A stretch of DNA of 64,000 nt from Perognathus longimembris pacificus (Eukaryota; Chordata; Mammalia; Rodentia; Heteromyidae): contig NC_063172.1 in NCBI RefSeq assembly GCF_023159225.1, positions 63,732,828-63,796,827 of the forward strand, given 5' to 3'. Each line of letters opens with the position of its first letter. Positions within the stretch are counted from its first letter, which is position 1. The notes below the pieces were generated by a model. The model searched no databases. It was not told the DNA's origin and worked only from the letters and a program-made list of their open reading frames with translations. Positions 34,870 to 46,907 of the stretch are shown here, piece by piece. The position numbers and the translations under genes are program-made.

Positions 34870-34965
34870 TCTTTCTAACTTTGTCTCCCAGGCAGGTTCA
34901 AATAGAGATTCTCCTCTCTCTGTTTCCCGAGTAACTGGGATTATAGTTTAAACCAGCAAGATGTC
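34870..34965 (-). repeat. B1-like fragment, antisense
   Basis: 'cccgagtaactgggattata' is a decayed antisense B1/7SL-like signature. Extent uncertain. Confidence 0.4.
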
Positions 34966-35159
34966 TCCATTTTACTATGTTCTATAGCTATCAATCATTT
35001 TCTTAATTTAGTCCACATTTTTGCAGCTAATTCCAAATGCTTTCATTGCAATTTGGAAAGTATCTAATATAATCACACATTTTTAATGGGCCATATTATG
35101 TAAAGTGGCTTAATTTCCCAGCAAGTTCACTGTGTGAAGATCATGATAATATTTTTCCC

Positions 35160-35485
35160 TTTTGTGTTGTACTAGGGATTAAATTTGGGGTCACCACAAA
35201 TGTCATGCCTTCAGACCTTTTACTTTGGGTTTTCTTTTTAGACAAAATCATATGTTTTTTTCTAAGAACAGCTTCAAGTAATGCTCATACCTCTACCTCC
35301 CAAGCTGTGAGTATTACAGATATGTACAATCATATTATTATTATTATTATTTTCATATTATTTTGTTGAAATGGGGCCTTGCAAACTTTTTCACCAATCT
35401 TGGCCTTGAACACAGATCTCCTTGATCTCCAATTTCCAAGTAGTGGGGGTTATAGTAAGAAGCCACTGACCCCAGCAAGATTGTG
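35160..35485 (-). repeat. Old composite SINE, antisense
   Basis: ID-like start ('tgtactagggattaaatttg'), two decayed B1-like units around 35285-35330 and 35370-35480, separated by an ATT microsatellite (35334-35351). Confidence 0.55.
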
Positions 35486-35611
35486 ATATTTTTCTCTTAC
35501 CTCTGTCTACAGTTTACAATGGCCTTCTATAGGTGTCAGTTGCTGACTTAAGCTATTCTGCATTTTTTACAAAAGGAGAATGATATTATCTTCTTATATT
35601 TTAATTCATTT

Positions 35612-35690
35612 TTTATGTTTCAATATTTTTAAATTTAATTTTACTTTCAAGGTGATGTGCAGAGGGGTTACAGTTACATATGTAAGGTTA
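35612..35690 (-). mobile_element. Very short L1 3' stub, antisense
   Basis: Only the last roughly 70 bp of the L1: A/T tail, 'actttcaaggtgatgtgcag', 'aggggttacagttacatatg'. Confidence 0.7.
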
Positions 35691-36597
35691 AGCTGTTCAT
35701 TTTCTTAAATATGTCTATATAATCTGAAATGCTGAAATATGCCTCTATTCTGAAATGTTAAAGCAGAAGAATTCAGACAGCACATTTTCTTAGAAATGCT
35801 AAAAATAGTTCTGGGAAATTGAGCTATTTGTAATTTTAACCATAAATTGTCTGAACTAATTTTGGCTTGGGAACACTTCTCAGTATGCAGTGTGCTTCTA
35901 CAACTGATATAACATAGGAAGAACATTTCTTTTAGTACCTTCTGCAAGGTAAATGTTTGTTTAGATCAACCCTATAATGGGTGGCTTAACCTTTTTAAAG
36001 GTTCGAATGAATGTAAGCCCCTGTGGACTTGGATTTGTAAAAACTAAAAATCCATGCAGTTGCCTTTGTACTTCTGTCTACTTAAGTCTACAATCATTGG
36101 TTTCGCTCTGATGCTCCTTCAGATGGATGGTGGTCAGCTAGTCATGTCCTGGGCTGAGAACTTCCTAGCAGATGATACTCACATTTCTTCCTGTCCAGCT
36201 AGGATTTTCTCATCTTCTATTGCTTGTCTTCAAGTCCTTATGGGTTAATATTTAGGTCACAAATCTTCTCCTCTTCCTCTTTCTTCTTCCTCTTTCTCTT
36301 CTTCCCCTTCCCTTTGGAATGCATTTCTTTCCTCAGAAGTTACTATGAGAGGACCTCAGAGACTAGTCTTCTTAGATATACCATGTACCCTAGGTTATGC
36401 CAATGATCAGTGGTGTTACAGCCCGCTATGGTGTTTATTGGGACAATAGGGACACTTAGAAGTCAGATAGAAAGACGTTTTTCCCATGATCATGATGTAA
36501 ACAAATGTTTTCTTATTGCTATGATATTATAGTTCTTATTGTCTAATTTAAGGTAAATAATAGCTGTATTGTTTATTTCAAACACTGATATGCTTAA

Positions 36598-36690
36598 AAT
36601 TTTATATATGACATGTAATATATATGTAACAATGTATATATGTATGTGTATATATTATATATACATATGCACACATACATATACATACAT
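36598..36690. repeat. AT/CATA-rich microsatellite
   Basis: Imperfect TATATG/CATACA repeats of about 90 bp. Confidence 0.85.
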
Positions 36691-37235
36691 ATATATGCGC
36701 CCTATCACTTGAGCTATGCCTCAGCATGTTGGCTTTCACTTTTTTTTCTTCAATTTTGTTCTTGCTCTTTTCATTTATATTGCTCATACAAATTTTGACT
36801 GGACTGGCCTTGGACTTCAGTCCTCCTACCTCCACTTCCTGAGTATCTGGAATTACAGAAGAGCATCACTACGGTTTTTCTTTTCTTGTTGCTGTTTGTT
36901 TCTATTTATTGACTTTCTTTTTTTTTCTTTTCTTTTAATGGCACCTGGGTGTTAACGCAGGTCCTTTTGTTTCCAGGAAACCACTCTCCCACTTAGTTCA
37001 TTCCTTGAGCTCTTTTCTCTTTAATTATTTTTCAGATAGGACCTCATATTTTTACAGGAGACTGATCTCAGACCATGATCATTTTATGTTCTCTTCCTGT
37101 ATAACTTGGATTACAAGCATGGACCATTATGCACGACTTGTTTGTTGAGATGGATCTTGGTAACTAGTTTGTGCCCAAACTAGCCTCAAATCATGAAACT
37201 CAGATTGCAGGGATGAATATTTCACCTGGACCTTA
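36691..37235 (-). repeat. Two old composite SINE pieces, antisense
   Basis: 36691-36880 has a truncated ID/B1-like copy ('gagtatctggaattacagaa'). 36945-37235 has a second copy with an ID-like start ('gggtgttaacgcaggtcctt') and two B1-like units ('cttggattacaagcatggac'). T-rich sequence separates them. Confidence 0.55.
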
Positions 37236-37799
37236 TTTTTCATTTTTAAGATAGCTTTAAAATCCAGGTTTTACTGTGATATTTCTACACATACCATACA
37301 AGATGCTATGATCATATTCACCTTTGTTTCTTCTGTTTACTTCCCCCTTAATTTTCACGATTTTCATAGGACTACTTATCTTGACTTCACACATACATAA
37401 AGGCTAATTTGAACATATTGAATTCCCAACTCAAATTCTTAATATTTATCCACTGAATTCTTCCATTATTTCTATCCATCTCAGTACGTGGTATTCAACT
37501 GCTCACTTTAGAAATTTGAGTCTACTTTTACATCTTCCTATATCCAACCCATAATCAACTAATTATGTCCCAAGCTACAATATATATTCTTACTATGACC
37601 ACTAATTAGATCCCTTGCCCAAGCTACTATTCTTTTTCATCTTAGACTCTGGCCATACTACACAGGCATTAAGTTGAAAATAAATGTGAATTTTCAGAAG
37701 TCAGAGTAAGTCAGAAATAGATCTTCTACAAATACCAAAAACTAGGTTTGAATAGCCTCAGATTCCAACTGTATTGAGATGATCTGACATCGTTGATGT

Positions 37800-38510
37800 C
37801 TCTATTGAACTAATTAGAAGAGAAATAATTCCTCTCCAGAGAATGATAAAAACTTAAATTTACGTACATTGTTCCCCTATGGTTATGATCACTGAATCAA
37901 AAGTAAATAGATAAATGAAGAAATAAGAAAAGCTTTTAGAAGCTAAAGAAAAAGAAGTTCCACAGCAGATTTTGATGCTGAGATACCTGATAAATAATTA
38001 ACAATTTTGAACATTTTAAATGAGTTAAAATAAAAAATAATGTAAATTAAAATTCTCAAACTGAAAAGACCCTTGACCAAAATTAATAGTTCAATAGTCA
38101 GGAATAATAGCAGAAGAGGCACAGCTATAGAGAAGTTAGAGAATTTGGAGATAGAAAAGAAGAGAATAGTTACAATGTTATATGAACATGCAGAGATAAA
38201 AAGAACACACAACTTTGAGAAGATCCAGTCAGGCAAACAGTGAATTTCTCAACATAAAAATGGAACCAGAATGCAAACAAATGATACCTTAGATGTGTTG
38301 GAAGATAATAAATGCCACATCAAACTCTATATGCAGTGTATTTGCCCTTAAGAAATAAGGTAAACTAAAAATCTTTTTGAATCAACAAAATATGGAATTA
38401 TCTGTCTGGAGAAGTTACAGTCTAAAGGGAATTCTTCCAATGAAAGGAAAATATTCTAAAACAAATATATTTTTTAAATGCAGGAAGAGATGTAAGCCAA
38501 AATAATAATT
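37800..38510 (+). mobile_element. Possible ancient L1 ORF1/HAL1-type fragment
   Basis: A-rich sense sequence. Stretches near 38050-38170 and 38290-38460 run in the order I associate with the ORF1 and downstream region of old L1/HAL1 elements. It is heavily decayed, with no open frame. Open frames on the opposite strand here are incidental to A-richness. Confidence 0.4.
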
Positions 38511-39404
38511 ATTGGGGGAATAGAGTTGACTATTGATAGGCTATATAATTTCATCTTAAGAGCCTTTATAATGAAAACAATATTTGATTTACTGGAAGTG
38601 TATATTAATTTTAAATTAATATACTGTTACTCATGTGTACCGAAGTTACCTAAGGCAATTATCAAAGCTAGTTGGGAGAGGATGTCCCAATACTGACCTA
38701 AAGAAGAAACAAAAGGATAAAAAGTGCTTCAAGTGTCAGTAAGATCTGTTTTATATTTTTCTGAAGTCAGAAACCTGGATTTGGTTGCTGTTGGAATGGT
38801 TGTTTAATTCATGAAGAAAGTTTGAAATACAGAAAACTTGTTGTAGGTTTTAATTCTAATTTCCATGCAACCTACACAGTTGTAATTAGAGAACATGAAT
38901 TTGGGAGCCAACCCAAAGGAGGAGAAAGACTTAATTGAAATGTCCAAAATGAGGGAGAAGAATGAAGAGAGGTCAAGGGAGGAGATGGTTACAAATGAGG
39001 GTTGGCCAGCAGTGTCATGTAGCATGGATGGGTCAAGTTAATAAAGACTGAAAACAGACAATTGGCAATCAGGAGGTCACTGGCAACTTCTGCAAAAGCA
39101 CTTTCAGAGTGATAGGGCAGATGCCAGATTATAATGGCTGAAAATGAGTGGAGACTTAAAACACAGACAGAGAAAGAGTACAACAGGCATGGATTATTCT
39201 TTCCAGACATTTGGCAGCAAAACTAAAGAGTAGTACATTGAGAAAGTAAGGCAGTACAAACAAAGCTGCTTTCATGCCATTGTTATTGAAATACAACACA
39301 TAAGGAAATATACACAAGTCATGGGATATCTCAGTGATTTCTCCCAAAACAAACCTTCCTGTAAGCAAGAAAAAAGCACAAGCCCCACTGCAGGTCTTCC
39401 TCAG
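38511..39404. other. Unique AT-rich sequence
   Basis: Three short overlapping minus-strand open frames (38804-39368) have no recognisable domain. No repeat recognised. Confidence 0.45.
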
Positions 39405-39945
39405 GCTGATTTCATCATGATCAAGAGTTAACTGCGATCCTGACCTCTAACACCACCAAATAGCATTGCCTATAATGGAGTTCATGTAAATGGAATCACA
39501 GTAGTACATACTCATTACTGGTTATTTATTTTACCCAAAATAATATTTATAAGTTCCATTCAGGTTACTGCATGAATCTAGTGCTCATTTAATTCTATTG
39601 CTCTATCATATCACGAAATGTAATGTATTTGGCATAGATGTATAGACTGAGATCTTGCATGAACCTTCTCCAAGTATGAGTGTCTATAGGGATAATGTAG
39701 CTATACTCTTAATTTTGGTTAGCTGGTGTATTGTAGTGTGACTCATTGTGGCTTTAAGTTGCAATTTCTTGATGACCTATGAAGTTGAGTCACTTCTCTC
39801 AGTATTGTTGGTAACTGGAGTTTCCTCGTTTAAGTGGATTGCTCACTCAAGATTCCCTTGCCTTTTTCTATTGAGTGGTCTGAATATTTTAGTTATTGAA
39901 CTGAATTATTGGAATTCTTTCCAAAATCTGGATGGTTGTAGATAC
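39405..39945 (-). mobile_element. Ancient L1, ORF2 3' part, antisense
   Basis: Signatures of the reverse complement of ORF2 end are present in order: 'catgtaaatggaatcacagt' near 39484, then 'gtgtgactcattgtggcttt' near 39736, then 'gcaatttcttgatgacctat' at 39761-39780. Divergence is comparable to the L1 at 1-1604. It is the same region of the element, in opposite orientation. Confidence 0.65.
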
Positions 39946-40358
39946 CAGATCATTTACCAAAAAAAATTACCAGGTAATGTGACAAGAAATTGTCTTCTCA
40001 TTCTAGGAGAATAAAAAGCAAGACCAAAGTAGCCTAAGGGAACAAATTAATACTAGAAACAACACTAAAGCCAACATATTCTGCTCTCAACATTTTAGGT
40101 AACTAATATATAATGACACTTTTAATTATTGTTATAGTTTTTGTTTTCCAATTTTTGCATTAACATAACATACATTTTCTCATTAATATTTACTAAAATG
40201 TAGTCATTCAAATTAATCAAATAGTTTATTAAATTTATTTTTTGTTAGGAAAAAGAAATTAAATGAGATTCCATTTTATCAGTGTTTCATGGCTCATGTT
40301 TGCCTATGGAAGATGGCAATTTGAGTTTGTTACATTTCTCCATTTTTGGTAGGAATAA

Positions 40359-40480
40359 CACAATATATACACATACCCATTCACACAGATGTGCATATAT
40401 ACCAATATATACACACATACATACATCCATATATACCTGTATGTATGTGTATATATATATATGCATTGGTATATGGATAC
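40359..40480. repeat. TA/CA-rich microsatellite
   Basis: Imperfect ATATACACA and TGTATATA repeats. Confidence 0.85.
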
Positions 40481-41224
40481 AAATATAGATAGGGAACTTT
40501 ATAAAATAAAAATGGAGAGCTGCGTCTCAAAATCTCTGCATTTTCTTTTTCAAGCTTCATTTTTTTCTATTGTATACCATTCTTCACTAAATGTCAACAG
40601 AGAGAACATTTTGTATAGGGTAGCAAGTCTGAAGAATGCATCACAAAAGAACCATTGATGCATCTTAGCCTACTGTCGTTCCCTTTCTCTCAGCCTTTCC
40701 CGCCTTTATTTTGTGTGCAAGGTGTGGGGGGCGGGGGAGGAGGAGGTCAAACTGCTTCTGAAGGTGGAGCTTCATTGCTGTGTCTTGCATTGCCTGGCCT
40801 TATAGCCACATATGAGTAAAAGCTTTATAGAAACTGGCCTCTGTTTTCCCACTACAAAATGGATTAAAAAAATGCAAATAAAAGCATTTCATAGAACACA
40901 AACAATGTGTTCCATGTGGAAGAATGCACACAGGCTACTATTTGCTTACTGGTAAAACAGGAAATTATTTCATTAGCTGAATCTTAATTGTTCATCTGTT
41001 AAACACAGGTAATACTTTATGTCAGACATTGCTTTCAGATTTCAGATCATTTGTGGAAACTACATTTCGTTTACAAATGATTTATTTTAGTGGAGAGGCT
41101 AAGGAGAAAGTTACTTTGCTGTACTTAGGTTTTGTTATATTCTTAAAAATATTTTTCTTCACATTAGTTCTGAGAACCTTAAACGAAAGTAAGTTTCTCT
41201 ATTTCTCCAGAGCCTAATCATTAC

Positions 41225-41340
41225 TATGGAACTTTCTATCTCTATATGTTTGCCATTGTACACTTTGTATAAATGGAATCAAATACAATGTGAGCTCTTG
41301 TGAGCTTTCAAAAAAATAGTATCCAGGTTCAATGATGATA
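41225..41340 (-). mobile_element. Possible ancient L1 fragment, antisense
   Basis: 'tgtataaatggaatcaaata' resembles the same L1 segment as at 39484. It stops at the provirus D insertion. Confidence 0.35.
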
Positions 41341-41351
41341 TCTATATGTTC

Positions 41352-41643
41352 TGTTAGTATTTTCCCCAACTCCGGCCCTCAATTCCTCCCACTAGGCCCT
41401 GCTCTACCCATACCTGAACTCCCTGCCATAAAGCTATAATGAGCCACTCCCACTCACCATTCAGACCTACCTACTTCCCCTTTAGTCCCAGAGTTATATA
41501 AGCGACCACCTGAATTAAGGAGCAGGTACCGTATTGCTCCCTCTCCCATGGGAGATATGGCCCCACTAAAAGCCTTCTTCTGTTCATGACTATCTCCACA
41601 TGGTTTCCTGGGATAGCTGGGATGGTTAGGACAGATTTTTTCA
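41352..41643 (+). mobile_element. 5' LTR of provirus D
   Basis: 292 bp, TGTTAGTAT...TTTTCA. TATA box 'ttatataagcgacc' at about 41493. No canonical AATAAA is visible. Confidence 0.82.
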
Positions 41644-41644
41644 T

Positions 41645-41662
41645 TGGTGCCGAAAACTAGGA
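41645..41662 (+). other. Primer-binding site of provirus D, tRNA-Phe-like
   Basis: TGGTGCCGAAAACTAGGA agrees with the reverse complement of the tRNA-Phe 3' end (from memory) at 15 of 18 positions, including the first 11. This is the primer class of ERV-F-like elements. Confidence 0.65.
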
Positions 41663-42906
41663 TGGGTTGTCCAGTGGATTTGCTTCCCTATTTTGGGGAT
41701 TCCAAGCTTCCCCTGGGACCTATTCTGCTGTCCTAATCCTACCCAGAGGACCACTGAGGTAACTTTCCCCTGACCAAGCTCTCTACTTTCATCCGCCACA
41801 ACAATGATGGGTTTGAACCTCCAATCAGAGTGAGTGACCATTGCAGTTAGCAGAGGGCTCAGATCTGGTTTTCCCTAAGGCTGCACAGAGAGAAATCTTG
41901 GTGCCAAGTTCCAAGCCCCACTCCAGGGGCCCATAGGCCACGGGGCTAGGTCAAGGGAATTAGCAATTGCAGGTGATGACTCCATTTGCTGTTTTTTTTT
42001 TTCCCCCCTCAGAGTCATGACTTCATTTCAGAGTCAGCTGAACAGAGCCCCATGGGAGGTTGGTAAGTAGCTCTAGTTCAGCTCCACTGGTCACTCATCA
42101 AGAGTGGGGGACAATCTATAATTCTTTGGGAAAGTTGCCCAAGTTTGAGCCCAATCTTAAGCCTCATGCAATCAAATTTGGCCCCAAATTTGGGACTTCA
42201 TGTGGCCCCTTGAAGGGATACTGGACCCCTGATGTTTTAGAGGATATTTATGTCTGTGAGCGCTTGGGCACATGGAACTCTTCCTCTTTCTGCCTCTCTA
42301 AACGCTGCCCGCCTGCCTGCCTGTGCTATAGGATGGGCTGGTACTAGCTTCCAAAGGTTCCAATGTTTGTTTAACATCTGCCTTGGAAGAGACAAAGGAA
42401 AGGTTTTCTGTTCTTGCTATTGATGTTTGTTAAGTGTGAAGACTGTTAAATTCTGCTTGTTGTTTTCTAAACCTTAAGTTTTCTCTAGAATTGACTACGT
42501 GGTAGACAGTAGAATGGGTTTTAACAAGCACCATCTTTGTTGGCCTCAAGGTAAATTTCCAAAAACTCTTGGAAGTGGAGTCTCCTCCCCCACAGGTAAT
42601 GGGGGTGCTGAATTCCTAGAGGCAGGGGCAGGGGTGTGGAAACCCGAGCCCCTGTAACCCTGCCCCCCTGAACTCTGTAACTGCCCAGCAGCTCAGCTAC
42701 CGTTTTCATGGCCTTGAAATTCAATTATTCAAAGGTCAAGGTGCCTTGTGGTGACCCTGCTAAGGCGCTCACCAGCTCTGCCACCATTATGCCATGCCAC
42801 GTGCCTTGTGTTCTGTTCGCATCCTGTTTCCCGTCTCCAGGACCTTCTCCGGTGATAGTATCCCACTTCAGCTCCCATTGGAGTTGAATTGGTTTCTCAA
42901 AACATG

Positions 42907-43009
42907 ACAAACAGTACAAGAAATGTATCCAATGCCTAATGTATGAAACTGTAACCTCTCTGTACATCAGTTTGATAATAAAAATTTGAAAAAAAAAACA
43001 CAAAAAAAC
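42907..43009 (+). mobile_element. L1 3' stub (103 bp) inside provirus D, sense, with TSD
   Basis: 'gtatgaaactgtaacctctc' and 'tgtacatcagtttgataata' are the sense L1 3' end, with an A-rich tail. Perfect duplication AAAACATG at 42899-42906 and 43010-43017. One of few sense copies in the window. Confidence 0.8.
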
Positions 43010-43023
43010 AAAACATGGCTTCT

Positions 43024-43232
43024 GGGCTGGGAATATGGCCTAGTGGCAAGAGTGCTTGCCTCGTATTCACAAAGCCCTGGGTTCAATTCCTTAGCACCAC
43101 ATATACAGCAAATGGCCAGAAGTGGCACTGTGGCTCAAGTGGCAGAGTGCTAGCCTTGAGCAGAAAGAAGCCAGGGACAGTGCTCAGGCCCTGAGTCCAA
43201 GCCCCAGGACTGGAAAACAAACAAACAAACAA
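43024..43232 (+). repeat. IDL-Geo-type SINE inside provirus D, 13-bp TSD
   Basis: Starts 'gggctgggaatatggcctag', tail of ACAA repeats. Perfect duplication AAACATGGCTTCT at 43011-43023 and 43233-43245, overlapping the duplication left by the L1 stub just upstream. The SINE therefore came after the L1 stub. Confidence 0.93.
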
Positions 43233-43422
43233 AAACATGGCTTCTCTGTTTTCTTGCCATATAATCTGTGAACATTTTTGTTTTCTGGAAAATGTTTTGT
43301 TATCTAGCTGACCACATGGTTCTAAAATACGGGCAAAATCATGTCATTTTGCCATTGGCATTCCAGAAAACTTACACAGCTAATTTAAAAAAATCTAAGC
43401 CTGCCTCAAAACTTGTGCACAA

Positions 43423-43444
43423 GTGTCTGTCTGTCTGTCTGTCT
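43423..43444. repeat. (GTCT)n microsatellite
   Basis: About five GTCT units in the provirus D body, at the position equivalent to the LTR C insertion site in provirus B. Confidence 0.85.
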
Positions 43445-44192
43445 ATAAAATATGTAAAAACTGTCATCATGGTTTCAAAATGACTTGCTTTTTGAGTACT
43501 ACTGTAACCAATTTAAGTCTTGTGTTAACTACCAAGTATTCCCAGGCCAAAGGGGTGAGGGTTGGGGATCAGAAACAACAAAGAAGCGGATTCTTCCAGC
43601 CTGTGGATGGAGTCACAGCCTGGAGGCAATCCTAATATCACCAGACTCCAAGCCAAAGGGAAAAAATATGAGCAGTTTGAAACCCAAACTGATCATGTTT
43701 GCGTGCAAGCAAATGTGTCTAAGACTCCCCCAACCCAAAAGGTTCAAATATGCTGCAGATGCTATCTATGCCAAAAGTCAAATGTACATCTGATCCTGGC
43801 AACTCTTTGGTAAAATAGGCTAAGATTTTGCTTCTCCATTTTTCTCTCCTGTGCTCTCATAAACTCTTTAAGATAAAGAGACCAGAGTCATTTTGGAACA
43901 AGTGTGCAAATGTGGGTGCTGACCTTGATTTTCCTGACCCAGGATGGATATTTTGCTTTATAGGATGCAGTTAGTAGTGAGTCAGGATGCGGGTGGACAT
44001 GTGTGCTAGCTGCATGGACTGTGGCGGTCTGTGGCTACAGGAAGCTGCTTCCGTGGTCTGCTCTCAAACTGCCTGGTGTCACTCCTGGTGATTCCTTATT
44101 CTGTCTCTCTTGCATGGGAGCATGCTCAGGAAACAAATGAAGTGAATTTCGCCCCCTCCTCAGCCTAGTCCAACCTAGCCATATCTAGGAAT

Positions 44193-44551
44193 TGTTGTAG
44201 GGAGCACAGCTGACTCCATCTTGACTAGGAAAGATGGTAGAAAATGTTGGGAGGAGTAGATTAGGTCAACCTGACCCCCAAATTCTGCTTCTGTAAAATG
44301 GCTTGTTTACCTTGTTTGTGGCTTGCTCTACCCCCCGCCTCAACCTCCTACATCTGTGCTATGCTTTTACCTTGATAAACCCCAGTTTGAGGACTGGTGT
44401 GTGGGGGTGGGGGTGGGGGTAGCTTCACCTCTGTGCTGTGTCCCTGGCCGGTCAGTTTGCTTTTTGCTTCCCCAATAAACCCATATTTTTGCTTAAGAAT
44501 ATCTCTGAGTGGTGGACTCTTGGAGGAATGGGAATCCGCTCCCTCGAGGCA
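44193..44551 (+). mobile_element. Solo LTR E (relative of LTR A) inside provirus D, 5-bp TSD
   Basis: Begins TGTTGTAGGG, ends CTCGAGGCA. Exact duplication GGAAT at 44188-44192 and 44552-44556. AATAAA at 44474-44479 is embedded in the same R/U5 motif as LTR A ('cttccccaataaaccca', then 'gagtggtggactcttggag'). The U3 is different and contains 'ctgactccatcttgactagg' and a G-rich run. It is a separate subfamily sharing its 3' half with LTR A. Confidence 0.85.
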
Positions 44552-45600
44552 GGAATCACTGATGGTATTCCTGTGAAGATTTTGACAGGCATAGAGTGCT
44601 CCTTTCCTGGCTCTGCCTGCCTCAAGTTGTTCAGTTCTCAAAGACTCAGGGCTCTGTATACTTCCAAGATTAGAGTAAGGTTTATAGCAGGCCTGTCATG
44701 GCGGAGTTGCAGCTGAGACTTCAAGTGTGCAGTAAGGTGAGACTCACGTCTGAGACTCTTACTCCAAGATCAAAAGCATTGGAGTTGTGTTCGGTGGCCA
44801 CAGGTTTGTATTGGGGTAGCGTTGGTGTCTTCCCTTTCATGTCTCAGAAACTGTCGTGGCTTTTGGAGAGAGCAGACTTGGTTGGCCTTTGGTCTGTGTG
44901 GATTTTGTGACTGGGAAAAGGTTTGAACATGAGGACCAACTGTGAATTTTAGACTGCACTTGCAAGAGATCCTTACGGGCTCAAGCCTTCTAAAATCTAA
45001 AAAACAAAAAGTTGTCATCCTTCTTAAACTAGCAGGGCACCAGCCTGCAAAAGGCAGTATGCTCAGGATAAGCAGCCAGGGAATACGAGGAGATTTCAAA
45101 TGCCGTTAACCATTCTGTGTAGAAATTTGCAGCAATCCAGCAGGAGGTGTGACAATCTATCCAAGGGACACTGAGAAATGCCACTGCAGCCCAGATCCAA
45201 ACCATCCCTCCTGCCTGGCTCCATCACACATGACTAACTAAGCCTGCTGATTCAGGAGGGAAGACACACCACTTCAGATCCACTGAAGCTGAGACTTTTA
45301 CATTGTCCTGACCCTTTGTCCTCTTGATTATTATTCATTTGTGTTCTCTTCCACCTGCCTGTAATGTTAGTTCCCACAAGTTAGACAACAAATGGTATAT
45401 AGGCAAAGAAATGATACGATTTGGTTTCTATGCTATTTTGCAGTTACATGCATTTGGTAAATAGCAAAAAGATGCCAAGTTTGGATTATTGGTACAATGC
45501 TTGTGCTTATAACTCTTGCATTAAGAAAATTTTGTTTGAGTTCAAAGGTTGTCTGAGAGTTAATTCAGATCAAATAGCCCAAGGAACTCTAAAGTGCTAA
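44552..45600 (+). other. Provirus D internal segment without counterpart in provirus B
   Basis: Together with 43400-44192 this is D-specific. I looked for gag zinc knuckles, the protease DTG, the reverse-transcriptase YxDD and env motifs and found none that hold up. The open frames here (44348-45099) carry no recognised domain. Confidence 0.5.
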
Positions 45601-45757
45601 TCAGAACCTCTTATCACATCTACTGAGTTTTGTCATTGCAAAACTCTGACAAGTATTTGTTGGTCAATTCTCAATAAATTACAGGTAATCTCTACTCCTG
45701 TTGGTCTCCTTGTTGCTTAAATGGGAAATAAAAAGGGCTCTTGTGGCCAAGACTCCT

Positions 45758-45985
45758 TTGATTTCAGTTCAAAGCCAGCACAGGCAGAAACATCCTTCAA
45801 AAACTCCATCTCCCAACTAAGCAGCAAAGAGCCAGACTGGAAGCATAGCTCAAGAGGCTCATATAATCAGCCAAATGCTGGAAACAGCCCTGTGGCTCAA
45901 GTGGTAGAGTGCTAGCTTTGAGCAGAAGTGCTCAGGGACAGTGCCCAGGCCTTGAGTCAAAATACTGTGAATGCCAACTGGGACA
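45758..45985 (+). repeat. 5'-truncated B1-ID SINE embedded in the provirus D body
   Basis: 'cagttcaaagccagcacagg' to 'actgtgaatgccaac', the same truncation point and flanks as at 27855-28077. It is an inherited part of the ERV body. Confidence 0.8.
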
Positions 45986-46891
45986 AGCTCCAAGCAATGA
46001 GCACCTAGACCTTCAGGACGAGGTCAGTCCTGACAATGAGGAACCATGGAGGGGAGTAAGAGGAGGTGAAGTCATGTCTTAAATGCAGTCACTTTAAACT
46101 TGCTCTTTCAAAATCAATCAGAGCTGGGAGATCAAGAGAAATACTTGCTAATCCACCTCATGTCCATATCTATCCACCTTCCATCTGGACAGAAACTTGC
46201 GTTCTTGCCTTTGTTACTTGGTATTTGTGTGTGTGGGGGGGAGGGGTTGTATTAGCCTCTGACTGGTTACGCCCAACCAGTCCACTACCCAGTTTCCCCT
46301 CCTCATACCTCTAAACCCTCCCTTCCTGCCCCCAGTCCAGTTAATCCTCCTTCCTTGTAATGGGCCACAATAGGGTTTATGTTCCAAATGGAACTTTTCT
46401 GGCTTGTGCCCAGGGTGTGTTCTCCCATGTCATTCATGTTAACTGGTCCTGTTAACTTGTCAGCCTTTTGCCTGACCTTTTCAAAAGTCTCTTTTTAACA
46501 GGATAACATCCCTCACCCAGGACGCTACCTGGGAACATGCAGTTCAAGGCCATCCTGCTACTGCAGACAACTGGAGGCTTCACTTACACTGCTCTGCCCA
46601 GTGCAGATCTGGATCCTGAAGACTCCAGCTGCAGTGACTCCTTGATGTGCCCAAGCTGCAGGAGGTAGCCAGAAGAGACCATGAAACCCATTGGTTCTGA
46701 TAACTATTCTCATGGAAATGATGAGGACCTTTACCAACCAAACTGTCCAGCAAATACTTCTTGGATGGTATCTGGTTGAATGACCAGTCATGGACCCTGA
46801 CTACTTTGCCCCTCTAGAGTAGGAAGTAGCTCCAGAAGAAACAACTTCTGCCCATACTCCTGGCCTGGTACCCCTCCCCAGGTATTAATAA

Positions 46892-46907
46892 ACAACAAAA
46901 AGGGGAA
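46892..46907 (+). other. Polypurine tract of provirus D
   Basis: AACAACAAAAAGGGGAA sits directly before the 3' LTR start TGTTAG. Confidence 0.8.

Noticed and set aside
37943..38236. 97-residue hydrophobic minus-strand frame
   Set aside because: It is the complement of A-rich, L1-like sequence, which produces Phe/Leu/Ile-rich translations.
43562..43813. Possible retroviral nucleocapsid zinc knuckle (cysteine cluster) in provirus D
   Set aside because: The cysteine and histidine spacing does not fit CX2CX4HX4C and the frame is short, so I do not call gag.
44348..45099. Overlapping open frames of 92-109 residues in provirus D
   Set aside because: No gag, pol or env motif in any; they cross the LTR E end and unique internal sequence on both strands.
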